A stretch of DNA of 6,013 bases from CAZVWH01 sp964631175 (GCA_964631175.1 CAZVWH010000138.1:1-6013); one strand, 5' to 3'. Positions 1-5,937 are shown, counted from the first letter of the stretch. The notes: generated from the sequence alone by a model not told the origin. Numbers and translations are program-made.

Positions 1-64
1 GCGAAGCGGAGAAATCTACTAATAGCAGATTTCTCGACTCACCTTCGGTTCGCTCGAAATGACA
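1..64. repeat. Two head-to-head copies of a short dispersed palindromic repeat
   Basis: Positions 27-35 (AGATTTCTC) are the exact reverse complement of 9-17, giving a 9-bp stem around a 9-nt loop (18-26). The right-hand copy runs from 27 to about 64 and ends CTCGAAATGACA, with ATTTC (29-33) complementary to GAAAT (56-60). Read on the minus strand, positions 1-17 start the same way (AGATTTCTCCGCTTCGC). I therefore read this as two divergent copies meeting at their heads, the left one cut by the window edge. No open frame is supported here. The sequence shows the symmetry; calling it a dispersed family is an inference from similar intergenic repeats I recall in other bacterial genomes. Confidence 0.6.
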
Positions 65-112
65 ATAGGCATCGTTTTTTACAGAGCAATTTTGTTTTTC
101 GATGGCTCGACA

Positions 113-143
113 CTTCGACAAGGCTCAGTGCAGGCTTTGCTCA
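113..143 (+). repeat. Short intergenic repeat of the CTTCGAC...GGCTCAG...CAGGCTTT type
   Basis: This stretch reads CTTCGACA, then GGCTCAGTGCAGGC (122-135), then TTTGCTCAC. A second copy with the same order of blocks lies at about 3819-3876, where GGCTCAGGACAGGC (3853-3866) matches 12 of 14 positions and is followed by TTTAGTTCAC. Two copies in one 6-kb window, both outside genes, support a dispersed repeat. No coding function is seen. Confidence 0.55.
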
Positions 144-165
144 CCACAGGTTTACGATTTGTAAG

Positions 166-198
166 AGAGATTGCCACGGCCTAGACCTCGCAATGACG
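166..198 (+). repeat. Short palindromic repeat, GATTGC...GCAATGACG form
   Basis: The sequence opens AGAGATTGC and closes CTCGCAATGACG. ATTGC (170-174) pairs with GCAAT (190-194) around a loop that holds a GGCC. Its layout (GATT, stem, loop, stem, AATGAC) matches the neighbouring elements at 27-64 and 206-231. It lies downstream of accC and contains no gene. Confidence 0.55.
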
Positions 199-205
199 TG
201 ATTAT

Positions 206-231
206 GGATTCCCGTCTGCACGGGAATGACA
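206..231 (+). repeat. Short palindromic repeat, GGATTCCCG...CGGGAATGACA form
   Basis: ATTCCCG (208-214) and CGGGAAT (221-227) form a perfect 7-bp stem with the loop TCTGCA. The stem is preceded by GG and followed by GACA. It lies about 30 bp beyond the accC stop codon, so the transcript could fold here. No run of T follows on the minus strand, so I do not call it an intrinsic terminator. I recall close relatives of this sequence scattered between genes in many bacterial genomes. Confidence 0.6.
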
Positions 232-259
232 GAAAAAGCAGGGCAAGCGAGCGACGAAT

Positions 260-1597
260 TTAAAAATTTCGTTCGACAAAGCTTGTATCGATTTTGTTTT
301 TAACGTAAAGGTTGTGGGAGAGGATATCCAGGCAAGCTGGTATAGTGGTCTTGATCGGCTCGATAACAAATTCCCGCAAGGCTCTTTTCATTGTCGCGAT
401 AGCCTCGGCACGGGTCTTTTGATGAACAATAACCTTTGCAATCATCGAGTCGTAATTTTGCGAGACTGTCCAGCCCTGACAAACGTGCGAATCGACTCTG
501 ACATTAGGACCACCTGGCGAGATGTATTTAGTAATTGTGCCCGGACAAGGTGCAAAATCCTTTGCAGGGTCCTCAGCATTAATCCGGCACTCAATTGATA
601 CGCCCGTGTGCTTGATTTTTCTCTGACTAATATTAATCTTTTGGCCGGCAGCGATTTTTATCTGCCACTTAATCAAATCATGTCCGGTAACCATTTCAGT
701 AACCGGGTGCTCGACCTGAATCCGCGTATTGGCCTCGATGAAGTAGAACTTTTTGTCCTTATCTAAAATGAATTCTACCGTCGCAGCATTAACATATTTG
801 GCTTCTTTTACCAGCCGAATAGCAGCTTGACAGAGTTCATCTCGATCGCGCTCATCTAAGACAGGGCAGGGTGATTCTTCAATCATCTTTTGGTGCCTTC
901 GCTGAATGGAGCAGTCTCTTTCATAGAAGTGTAAAACATTACCATCTTGGTCAGCCATTACCTGCACTTCCACATGTCGTGGTTCGACTATGAATTTTTC
1001 CATATATACCCTGCCGTCACCGAAGGCTGCTTCCGCCTCGGCACGAGCTGCGCTTAATCCGGAGCGCAAGCCGATATCGTTATGCACGACCCTCATGCCG
1101 CGTCCGCCTCCACCTGCAGCGGCTTTTATCATCACAGGATATCCAATTTCGTTTGCCAGCTTTAGTGCCTCGGACTCTTCTTTGATTACGCCTTCGGAGC
1201 CGGGTATGATCGGCACTTCCGTTTCGCGTGCCAGCTTGCGTGCCTCGACCTTATCGCCGAGCAGCCGCATCGCGCCGACCGGCGGGCCAATAAATGTTAT
1301 CCCACAGTCCTCACATATCTGAGCAAAGTTTATATTCTCGGCTAAAAAACCATAGCCGGGATGAATTGCTTCCACATTGGTTATTTCGGCGGTGCTGATG
1401 ATATGCGGGATGTTCAGATAGCTTTGAGCGCATCCGGCCGGCCCAATACATACGGCCTCATCGGCAAACTGCAAGTATGGAGCATCTTTATCCGCCTCGG
1501 AGTAAACTGCTACCGCTTCGATGCCAAGCTCGTGACAGGCACGAATTATACGCAGCGCTATCTCACCGCGATTTGCTACTAAGATTCTTGAAAACAT
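260..1597 (-). CDS. accC: Biotin carboxylase subunit of acetyl-CoA carboxylase
   Basis: The 445-residue product uses ATP and bicarbonate to carboxylate the biotin on AccB, the first half-reaction in making malonyl-CoA for fatty acid synthesis in the cytoplasm. The E. coli enzyme is about the same length (449). The N-terminal biotin-carboxylase fold opens with FSRILVANRGEIALRII. The ATP-grasp domain carries K116, K158 before the glycine-rich loop AAAGGGGRGM (159-168), H208, and RDCSIQRRHQK (227-237). The active-site block EANTRIQVEHPVTE (288-301) supplies E288, R292 and E296, with E275 before it and R338 in the C-terminal domain. Every catalytic residue I know from E. coli AccC is present. The ATG at 1597 is the natural family start; only a weak GAGA-like ribosome site precedes it. 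It lies 88 bp after accB and is very probably cotranscribed with it. The gene is intact, ending with TAA at 260-262. Confidence 0.97.
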   Translation of the reverse strand: MFSRILVANRGEIALRIIRACHELGIEAVAVYSEADKDAPYLQFADEAVCIGPAGCAQSYLNIPHIISTAEITNVEAIHPGYGFLAENINFAQICEDCGITFIGPPVGAMRLLGDKVEARKLARETEVPIIPGSEGVIKEESEALKLANEIGYPVMIKAAAGGGGRGMRVVHNDIGLRSGLSAARAEAEAAFGDGRVYMEKFIVEPRHVEVQVMADQDGNVLHFYERDCSIQRRHQKMIEESPCPVLDERDRDELCQAAIRLVKEAKYVNAATVEFILDKDKKFYFIEANTRIQVEHPVTEMVTGHDLIKWQIKIAAGQKINISQRKIKHTGVSIECRINAEDPAKDFAPCPGTITKYISPGGPNVRVDSHVCQGWTVSQNYDSMIAKVIVHQKTRAEAIATMKRALREFVIEPIKTTIPACLDILSHNLYVKNKIDTSFVERNF

Positions 1598-1610
1598 ATT
1601 CTCGTGTCTC

Positions 1611-1660
1611 GTATTGCGTATATCGTATTGTGTATATCGCTAAAACTCTTTTACGCGATA
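1611..1660. repeat. Tandem 14-bp repeat and hairpin in the accB-accC spacer
   Basis: GTATTGCGTATATC (1611-1624) is followed directly by GTATTGTGTATATC (1625-1638), 13 of 14 bases identical. Overlapping the second copy is a hairpin: TATCGCTAAAA (1635-1645), loop CTC, TTTTA (1649-1653), one unpaired C, then GCGATA (1655-1660). The hairpin would form in the accB-accC transcript. No T-run follows it on the minus strand, so a role in RNA stability or processing is more likely than termination. That role is an inference. Confidence 0.55.
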
Positions 1661-1685
1661 CGCATCACGCACAACGCACGACGAA

Positions 1686-2177
1686 TTAGTCTGGTCTGAC
1701 TCTAAAAAGGACCTGACCATATTCAACGGCTTGGCCGTTAGTCACTAATACTTCGGCAATTGTTCCGCTGGTTTCGGCCTTTATTTCGTTCATCACTTTC
1801 ATTGCCTCGACTATACAAACTACCATCTGCGGTTCAACATGCGAGCCGACTTCAACATAAGGCTCAGAATCGGGGCTAGGTGTTGCGTAGAAAGTACCGA
1901 CTATCGGTGATTTTATCTCTTCCAAATTCTCATTCTTTGCCGGAACAGGCGGTGGCATCTCAGTCGCTGGTGCCTTTGCTACATCAGCACCGGTAGCAAC
2001 AGCGACAGATTGGGGCTTGGCTGCTGCTGTTTCGGAAGGGATAGATTGCTGAGGTACATGACGCTTTAGAAATATCTTGTCATCGCCATGTTTTATTTCA
2101 AGCTCGACCAGCCCATTTCGTTCCATTATTTCGATGAGTTCTTTTATTTTCTGTACATCGTTGTCTTTTTGTGCCAT
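1686..2177 (-). CDS. accB: Biotin carboxyl carrier protein of acetyl-CoA carboxylase
   Basis: This 163-residue protein carries the covalent biotin that shuttles CO2 from the AccC active site to the AccA/AccD carboxyltransferase; biotin ligase attaches the cofactor. Residues 1-40 form the usual N-terminal helix and strand region. A flexible Ala/Pro/Val-rich linker covers about 42-84, and the lipoyl/biotinyl domain runs from about 87 to 163. The biotinylation motif is VEAMKVMNEI, with the acceptor lysine at K127, and the preceding SPIVGTFY (90-97) is the standard start of the domain. E. coli AccB is of similar length (156). A good ribosome site, AAAGGA (2185-2190 on the complement), sits 7 nt before the ATG. 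The accB-accC order is the common bacterial one. The acetyl-CoA carboxyltransferase genes are not in this window. Confidence 0.96.
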   Translation of the reverse strand: MAQKDNDVQKIKELIEIMERNGLVELEIKHGDDKIFLKRHVPQQSIPSETAAAKPQSVAVATGADVAKAPATEMPPPVPAKNENLEEIKSPIVGTFYATPSPDSEPYVEVGSHVEPQMVVCIVEAMKVMNEIKAETSGTIAEVLVTNGQAVEYGQVLFRVRPD

Positions 2178-2184
2178 CGCTGTA

Positions 2185-2190
2185 TCCTTT
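2185..2190 (-). promoter_or_regulatory. Ribosome binding site of accB
   Basis: The complement reads AAAGGA, separated by 7 nt from the accB ATG at 2177. It is the clearest Shine-Dalgarno sequence in the window and fixes the accB start. Confidence 0.7.
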
Positions 2191-2296
2191 CCGGGACCAA
2201 AACGGAATCACTTTGCGAGGCCTATAAAACTCGAGCTCCTGCACAAATGAGACTCTGGCAAAATTAGGAGCCTAAGTCGCCGATTAAAGCCCAATG

Positions 2297-2325
2297 ATTA
2301 TAGTTGTAAGAGATGCTTTCTACAA
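2297..2325 (-). promoter_or_regulatory. Candidate sigma-70 promoter for accB-accC
   Basis: On the minus strand there is a perfect -10 box TATAAT (2297-2302) and a weak -35 box TTGTAG (2320-2325, three of six consensus bases), separated by exactly 17 bp. Transcription would start near 2290, leaving a leader of roughly 110 nt before accB. The position fits the only gap directly upstream of the acc pair. The leader (2178-2290) contains GCTCCT and AGGAGC that could pair at a distance, but I recognise no known riboswitch in it. Confidence 0.5.
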
Positions 2326-2463
2326 ATAATTTCTCGTGGACCAATCCCACACGCCTCATTCCTCAAGTCAGGTTAGGGTTCTTCATCTGAAGTACTTCGA
2401 ACTTCGAGCTCTGAACTCTCAACACACACACGCCTTCAAAGATGACGATTCCGAGAGCGAGGG
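2326..2463. other. Spacer downstream of the glycosyltransferase gene
   Basis: This stretch lies between the glycosyltransferase stop and the acc promoter. It contains related short motifs in a row (ACTTCGAA, CTTCGAGC, TCTGAACTCT, about 2393-2419) and a short AC microsatellite (about 2420-2430). No open frame, RNA gene or clear intrinsic terminator was found. Confidence 0.4.
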
Positions 2464-3729
2464 CTAATGACTAATCACGATAGTTTCAGTTGGGCCCAGC
2501 AGTTTATAACGTATTCCTCGCCAGCGGATTGTTCTGCCAAAGGCTGAGGAAGTAATTAAAGCCAATAACAGAAACGACCACACCCAGAATCCGAGTATGT
2601 CAGCAGTTATGGCGGCCTTCATTTGCGGCAAATCTTTTTTTAGCAACTTACCAATCATTCTCTGACGCAGAATCGCGCGGACAAGCTGGCTTATGAAAAA
2701 TACAACAGGCACAGCAATAAAAAGATGGGCGTTTTTGTCCTGAATTGCTGCCGCATAAATTGCCAAACCAGCCCCCACCCATAAACCTAATATTGAGTAT
2801 AGACTGCTGAATAATCCGAACCACCAGGTGCCGGGCGCATATATGCGTGTGATTAGAAATTGTCGTCGTCCGAATTCGAAAAGCTCCTTCCACGTTGTGG
2901 ATTCGTAAGAAGCGGCTAAGCAGGCGGGACTGAAAGCCACCCTCATGCCAGCTTTTTTAACGGCATAAGTGAGTGAAAAGTCGTCGCTTAGCGCTTTTTG
3001 CCAGATTTTATCGAGGCCTACTCGGCGAAAAATGTCTGCCCGAATAGCCATGGAACCACCCCAGGCTTGATTATATGGCGTATTGCCGAGCAACTGCGCA
3101 ACCTTGGCGTTCACTGCTGACAGAGCTAGGCTGGCTAAGTTATTCTTTTTCGGTATGAACCAGCGATAACCACTGGAAGCACCTATGTCGGCTTGCCTGA
3201 GTGGCCAGACTAAGTGACTTAGCCAATCCTGGCGAACATAAATATCGGAGTCAGCAAAAGCAAGAACCTCAATATCATCGCCGATTCTTTCGTAGCAATA
3301 AAGTAAGTTATGAATCTTTTGGCTACAGGCTTTATCATAAATCTCTCTTTTTTCTCCAACGTTGTTAGCTTCTTTTAAATTTCTTATACGACCTGCAATC
3401 AATATTTGCACATCGCGTGCCTTTGAGCTTTGACTTAGTTGGTTCTTTAACTTGCATAATTCGGTATAGGCTGTGTCTGATTTATCTGCAACTACAAACC
3501 ATAGAATGTAATTTTCATAGTCTTGTTTGAAAAAGGAGGTGACATTTTTTTGAAAATCCGGATCTAGCCCCTTACACGGTACAATAAGCACAGTCCGCAA
3601 TCGGTACCATGAGCGCTTCTTCGCATATTTCTTCAGCGCATAGCGATGATTCTTATATGTCTGAAGCAGGAATAGTAATTGCGACAGGATTGCGACCAGA
3701 GCTATATAATAATACAATCCCATTCTCAT
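2464..3729 (-). CDS. Membrane glycosyltransferase, GT2/GT21 (ceramide glucosyltransferase/HpnI-like)
   Basis: The 421-residue protein probably transfers a sugar from a nucleotide-sugar donor to a lipid acceptor at the cytoplasmic face of the membrane. One membrane segment lies at the N-terminus (about 4-23). The catalytic domain follows: VPCKGLDPDF (50-59), FFKQDY (66-71), D82 and D85, SQKIHNL (135-141, like the K-V-x-N element of GT21), the DSD metal motif (159-161), GGSMA (223-227) and SDD (247-249). Hydrophobic segments follow at about 303-327, 333-349 and 376-396, and the C-terminus has WRGIRY (402-407), as in HpnI-type enzymes. The usual (Q/R)xxRW site is replaced by GRRQF (286-290). The acceptor is not known. 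Two in-frame ATGs, 3729 and 3723, are possible starts; neither has a good ribosome site. No sphingolipid or hopanoid gene lies nearby, so a specific gene name is not justified. Confidence 0.8.
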   Translation of the reverse strand: MRMGLYYYIALVAILSQLLFLLQTYKNHRYALKKYAKKRSWYRLRTVLIVPCKGLDPDFQKNVTSFFKQDYENYILWFVVADKSDTAYTELCKLKNQLSQSSKARDVQILIAGRIRNLKEANNVGEKREIYDKACSQKIHNLLYCYERIGDDIEVLAFADSDIYVRQDWLSHLVWPLRQADIGASSGYRWFIPKKNNLASLALSAVNAKVAQLLGNTPYNQAWGGSMAIRADIFRRVGLDKIWQKALSDDFSLTYAVKKAGMRVAFSPACLAASYESTTWKELFEFGRRQFLITRIYAPGTWWFGLFSSLYSILGLWVGAGLAIYAAAIQDKNAHLFIAVPVVFFISQLVRAILRQRMIGKLLKKDLPQMKAAITADILGFWVWSFLLLALITSSAFGRTIRWRGIRYKLLGPTETIVISH

Positions 3730-3745
3730 ATCTTATATAAAGTGC

Positions 3746-3881
3746 CTAAAGTGAACTAAAGCTTGTCCCCGCGAAAGCGGGGATTAGAAAGTAATCCATA
3801 ATGTTCGGCACTTCAAATCCTTCGACCTTCCGCAAGGGATGGCTTAGTCCACGGCTCAGGACAGGCTTTAGTTCACTTTAG
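3746..3881. repeat. 136-bp element with 23-nt inverted terminal arms
   Basis: Positions 3746-3762 and 3865-3881 are exact reverse complements (17 bp). The pairing continues inwards to 3768 and 3859 with one G-T mismatch, giving 22 of 23 matches. The inside holds a GC-rich hairpin (3766-3783) and a copy of the CTTCGAC...GGCTCAG repeat also seen near 113-143. There is no open frame and no obvious target-site duplication. The structure resembles a small non-autonomous palindromic element. It lies between the phosphoesterase stop (3899) and the glycosyltransferase start (3729), ending only 16 bp before that start. Confidence 0.65.
3766..3797. repeat. Two mutually exclusive hairpins inside the inverted-repeat element
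   Basis: TCCCCGC (3766-3772) and GCGGGGA (3777-3783) form a 7-bp stem closed by a GAAA tetraloop on the plus strand. GGATTA (3781-3786) and TAATCC (3792-3797) form a second stem with the loop GAAAG. The two share bases 3781-3783 and cannot form fully together. The first also resembles the GGATTCCCG-type repeat at 206-231, read in the other direction. No T-run follows either stem. Confidence 0.5.
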
Positions 3882-3898
3882 CTTACTTTTGCGGGGTC

Positions 3899-4750
3899 CT
3901 ACGCTATAGTGGCTAATGGTACTATCGTGTCGATTAGTTCGCCAATTGTGTAGTGCTTTGTCAGGTCAACCGGGAGCAAGCAACCGTGGTTATGGTCGGA
4001 GGCAATAATTATCAAATTCTTACCGGCTTTGCACCAGCCTTTTTCCTGCGGCTGATGACCGAGAACAAAAATATCGACGTCAAAAAGTTTAGCCATTCTA
4101 TCGAGTAGGGCCTGACTGTGTTTCCTGCCCCACGTTAAAATGTAAGCAGATCCCGGCTTTTTATAATCACCGATTTTAAGTTGCCCCTGAAAAATTTGGG
4201 GATCAAATTTGTCGACGAGATAGTCGCTGGGCAGCGAATGCGACAGCCATATTCTGTTATCACACCTTACTGCTAAAGGCTGTGAAGATAGAAATTTTCT
4301 CATGGCTTGTTGAATATCCTTGCTGTCCTGTTGGTACTCTCGCTCCAGAGCATGACATAGTGCGCGATTCATTTCTTTGCCGTCTTTCATTATTTCACTG
4401 TAGCTGACGAAGGCCGCGGCATGATTACCCACAACAAAATGAACACGATCGTGAAACTTCAATTTGTATCGGACAGCATCAAAAAGCAACTTATAAGATA
4501 GACAGCCACCTTCATGGTCTTCCGGACCTCCATGTATAATCTCCTGCAGGACTATATGTCTGTTGGGATTGTCAGTCAAATTGGCAAAGGTAACTATTCT
4601 TTCGAAATTCCGCTGATGTCCATGAAGGTCGCCGGATATAATCAAAGAGCCCTCAGCAGGCAGGCGAATTAAATTGCCCCGTCGGTACTTATCGGCGTAG
4701 TTAGCCTCTGATCCTTTATTGAGCAAGTCGATTATTATTGTTTGTGGCAT
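3899..4750 (-). CDS. Calcineurin-like metallophosphoesterase, atypical metal site
   Basis: The 283-residue soluble protein has the two-metal phosphoesterase motifs in order: GDLHG (40-44, ligands D41 and H43), a variant second motif LQEIIHGG (68-75), VVGNH (106-110, N109 and H110), SHSLP (170-174, H171) and LGHQP (230-234, H232). A late SDHNHG (251-256) may add to the site. In the second motif the usual GDxxDRG is changed so that E70 stands where the bridging Asp is expected and H73 where the second Asp is expected. It probably hydrolyses phosphoester bonds; whether the substrate is a phosphoprotein or a small molecule cannot be told. There is no signal peptide or membrane segment. The start ATG lies inside the 3' end of the kinase gene, in another frame, with an A/T-rich upstream region and no Shine-Dalgarno. 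Translation may therefore be coupled to the kinase. It ends with TAG at 3899-3901. Confidence 0.82.
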   Translation of the reverse strand: MPQTIIIDLLNKGSEANYADKYRRGNLIRLPAEGSLIISGDLHGHQRNFERIVTFANLTDNPNRHIVLQEIIHGGPEDHEGGCLSYKLLFDAVRYKLKFHDRVHFVVGNHAAAFVSYSEIMKDGKEMNRALCHALEREYQQDSKDIQQAMRKFLSSQPLAVRCDNRIWLSHSLPSDYLVDKFDPQIFQGQLKIGDYKKPGSAYILTWGRKHSQALLDRMAKLFDVDIFVLGHQPQEKGWCKAGKNLIIIASDHNHGCLLPVDLTKHYTIGELIDTIVPLATIA

Positions 4751-5591
4751 TTTTATTTATTTTTATTTTGCTGCCGAATATACTATGTATCATCAAGTCC
4801 AGCCTGGAGATAATCGTCATCATATTCTGTGGGCGCTCTGCGGGATTTTCCTTAACACATTCCATAACTAATTTTGAGACACGCAATGGTATTTGTTCCT
4901 TTAGTTCATGTGGTGCTCGAAATGGCTCGCTTACGGGCAGTCCATAACTGCCGGTTTTGGGTATCAGAGTCGGCACGTTTTTTCCGGTAAGAGCCCAATA
5001 CATTGTAGCGCCGAGGTTAAAGATGTCAGTTTTTGGCCTGAGTGCTTTTCGCCTGACTTGCTCGGGAGCAATGTAATCGGGTGTTCCCTGAATACGCGGC
5101 TTAATGGTTCCTATCTTGCAGCTTTGGCCCATGTCGATAATTTTGATAGAGCCGGACTTACTCAAAAGAATATTATTAGGTTTAATGTCACAGTGGATAA
5201 ATCCCTGCTGGTGCATAGCATAAAGACCATTTGCGACCATTCTGAATACCAGCAGCACGTCTCCCAAACTCAGTGTAGGACTGTTTTCAAGAGTTCTCCC
5301 ATCAAAATACTCCATCGAAAGCAGTAGCTCTTTTACCTTTAGCATACTGCGGATTTTCTTTAGTTTATAGCACTTACGGACATAGGGGTGGTCTATTCGC
5401 CGAGCCACCTTAAATTCATTTTCCGTTTGCTCAAAGACCCTTGAGTCTTCCGGCTTTTCAAATATGACTCGCTTGAGAGCGATTTGATTGCTCTCTTGCC
5501 CATCGGTTGCCAAGTAGATTGTGCTGCGAGCACCGGTCCCAATACGTTTGAGTATAGTGAACCCTCCGACATTAAGTATATCTTTAGCCAT
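4716..5591 (-). CDS. Small cytoplasmic Hanks-type serine/threonine protein kinase
   Basis: This is a kinase domain with little else: 291 residues from the ATG at 5591. The glycine loop is GTGARS (18-23), the ATP lysine K40 (IALK), with E57 or E59 in helix C. The catalytic loop is HCDIKPNN (133-140; D135, K137, N140). DMG (153-155) replaces DFG, followed by GTPDYIAPE (169-177) and the DxFxLG motif starting at D189. Cys replaces Arg before the catalytic Asp, so it is a non-RD kinase. No membrane segment, PASTA, TPR or other sensor domain follows; the tail from about 270 is short, basic and Asn-rich. A GTG at 5603 in the same frame would add four residues but has no ribosome site, so I prefer the ATG. 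The 3' end overlaps the phosphoesterase by 35 bp, which suggests co-expression. The substrate is unknown. Confidence 0.9.
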   Translation of the reverse strand: MAKDILNVGGFTILKRIGTGARSTIYLATDGQESNQIALKRVIFEKPEDSRVFEQTENEFKVARRIDHPYVRKCYKLKKIRSMLKVKELLLSMEYFDGRTLENSPTLSLGDVLLVFRMVANGLYAMHQQGFIHCDIKPNNILLSKSGSIKIIDMGQSCKIGTIKPRIQGTPDYIAPEQVRRKALRPKTDIFNLGATMYWALTGKNVPTLIPKTGSYGLPVSEPFRAPHELKEQIPLRVSKLVMECVKENPAERPQNMMTIISRLDLMIHSIFGSKIKINKNATNNNNRLAQ

Positions 5592-5603
5592 GTAAGCAAC
5601 CAC

Positions 5604-5937
5604 TTAAGAATCTAACAATCATCTGTAATTCACTGTCTGGTTATATGATACGTTAAAGGTTATTGTTGTTCGGTCAATTTTGCTCTTCAATATTGCAGCA
5701 TCTTTAATATATCGAAGATTTTTTTGCATAAATCTATAAACTAAATTGATTAAAACTTGTAAGTGTGACAATTTACGATAGAATCGTTCGTTTGTCCAGC
5801 ATTAAGACATTTTTGTTACTATCGGCAGAAATAGATAAACCTTGAAAAGTTATTGAAATCTGATGGATGTTATAGGATAGTTTAGACGAAATTAGGTTAG
5901 GAATACAGGACAATAACTTGCCTTGGTTCATTGGGAT
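5604..5937. other. AT-rich spacer between the kinase and the tRNA-like sequence
   Basis: No supported gene lies in these 334 bp. The stretch is clearly richer in A and T than the genes. It should hold the kinase promoter on the minus strand: TTGACC (5672-5677) and TATCAT (5645-5650) each match five of six consensus bases, but they are 21 bp apart, too far for a normal sigma-70 promoter. None of the palindromic repeats found elsewhere in the window was seen here. Confidence 0.4.
5853..5881 (+). promoter_or_regulatory. Weak candidate promoter for the tRNA-like sequence
   Basis: TTGAAA (5853-5858) and GATAGT (5876-5881) are separated by 17 bp and match five and four of the six consensus bases. 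Transcription would begin near 5888, about 50 bp before the tRNA-like sequence. In AT-rich DNA such matches occur by chance. Confidence 0.25.

Noticed and set aside
208..227. Intrinsic terminator for accC
   Set aside because: The stem is perfect, but no T-run follows it on the minus strand, and the sequence fits the dispersed repeat pattern better.
1..231. CRISPR array
   Set aside because: The repeats differ from one another, are unevenly spaced and are self-complementary across their whole length; there are no regular spacers and no cas genes.
314..598. Plus-strand open frame opposite accC
   Set aside because: It lies antisense to a fully conserved catalytic gene and its translation has no recognisable domain. 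The same applies to the plus-strand frames at 990-1322, 1361-1582 and 1477-1689, and the minus-strand frame 300-482 in a second frame.
2648..2893. Minus-strand open frame inside the glycosyltransferase gene
   Set aside because: It overlaps the glycosyltransferase in another frame, and its Cys/His-rich translation reflects the membrane-segment codons read out of phase.
3746..3881. Insertion sequence with transposase
   Set aside because: The inverted arms are convincing, but the interior of about 90 bp cannot encode a transposase and no target-site duplication was seen.
4908..5327. Plus-strand frame opposite the kinase
   Set aside because: It is antisense to the conserved kinase motifs and has no recognisable domain or ribosome site. 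The frames at 4738-4947 and 5393-5599 are rejected on the same grounds.
5645..5677. Sigma-70 promoter for the kinase
   Set aside because: The boxes are good individually (TTGACC and TATCAT), but the 21-bp spacing is outside the usual range.
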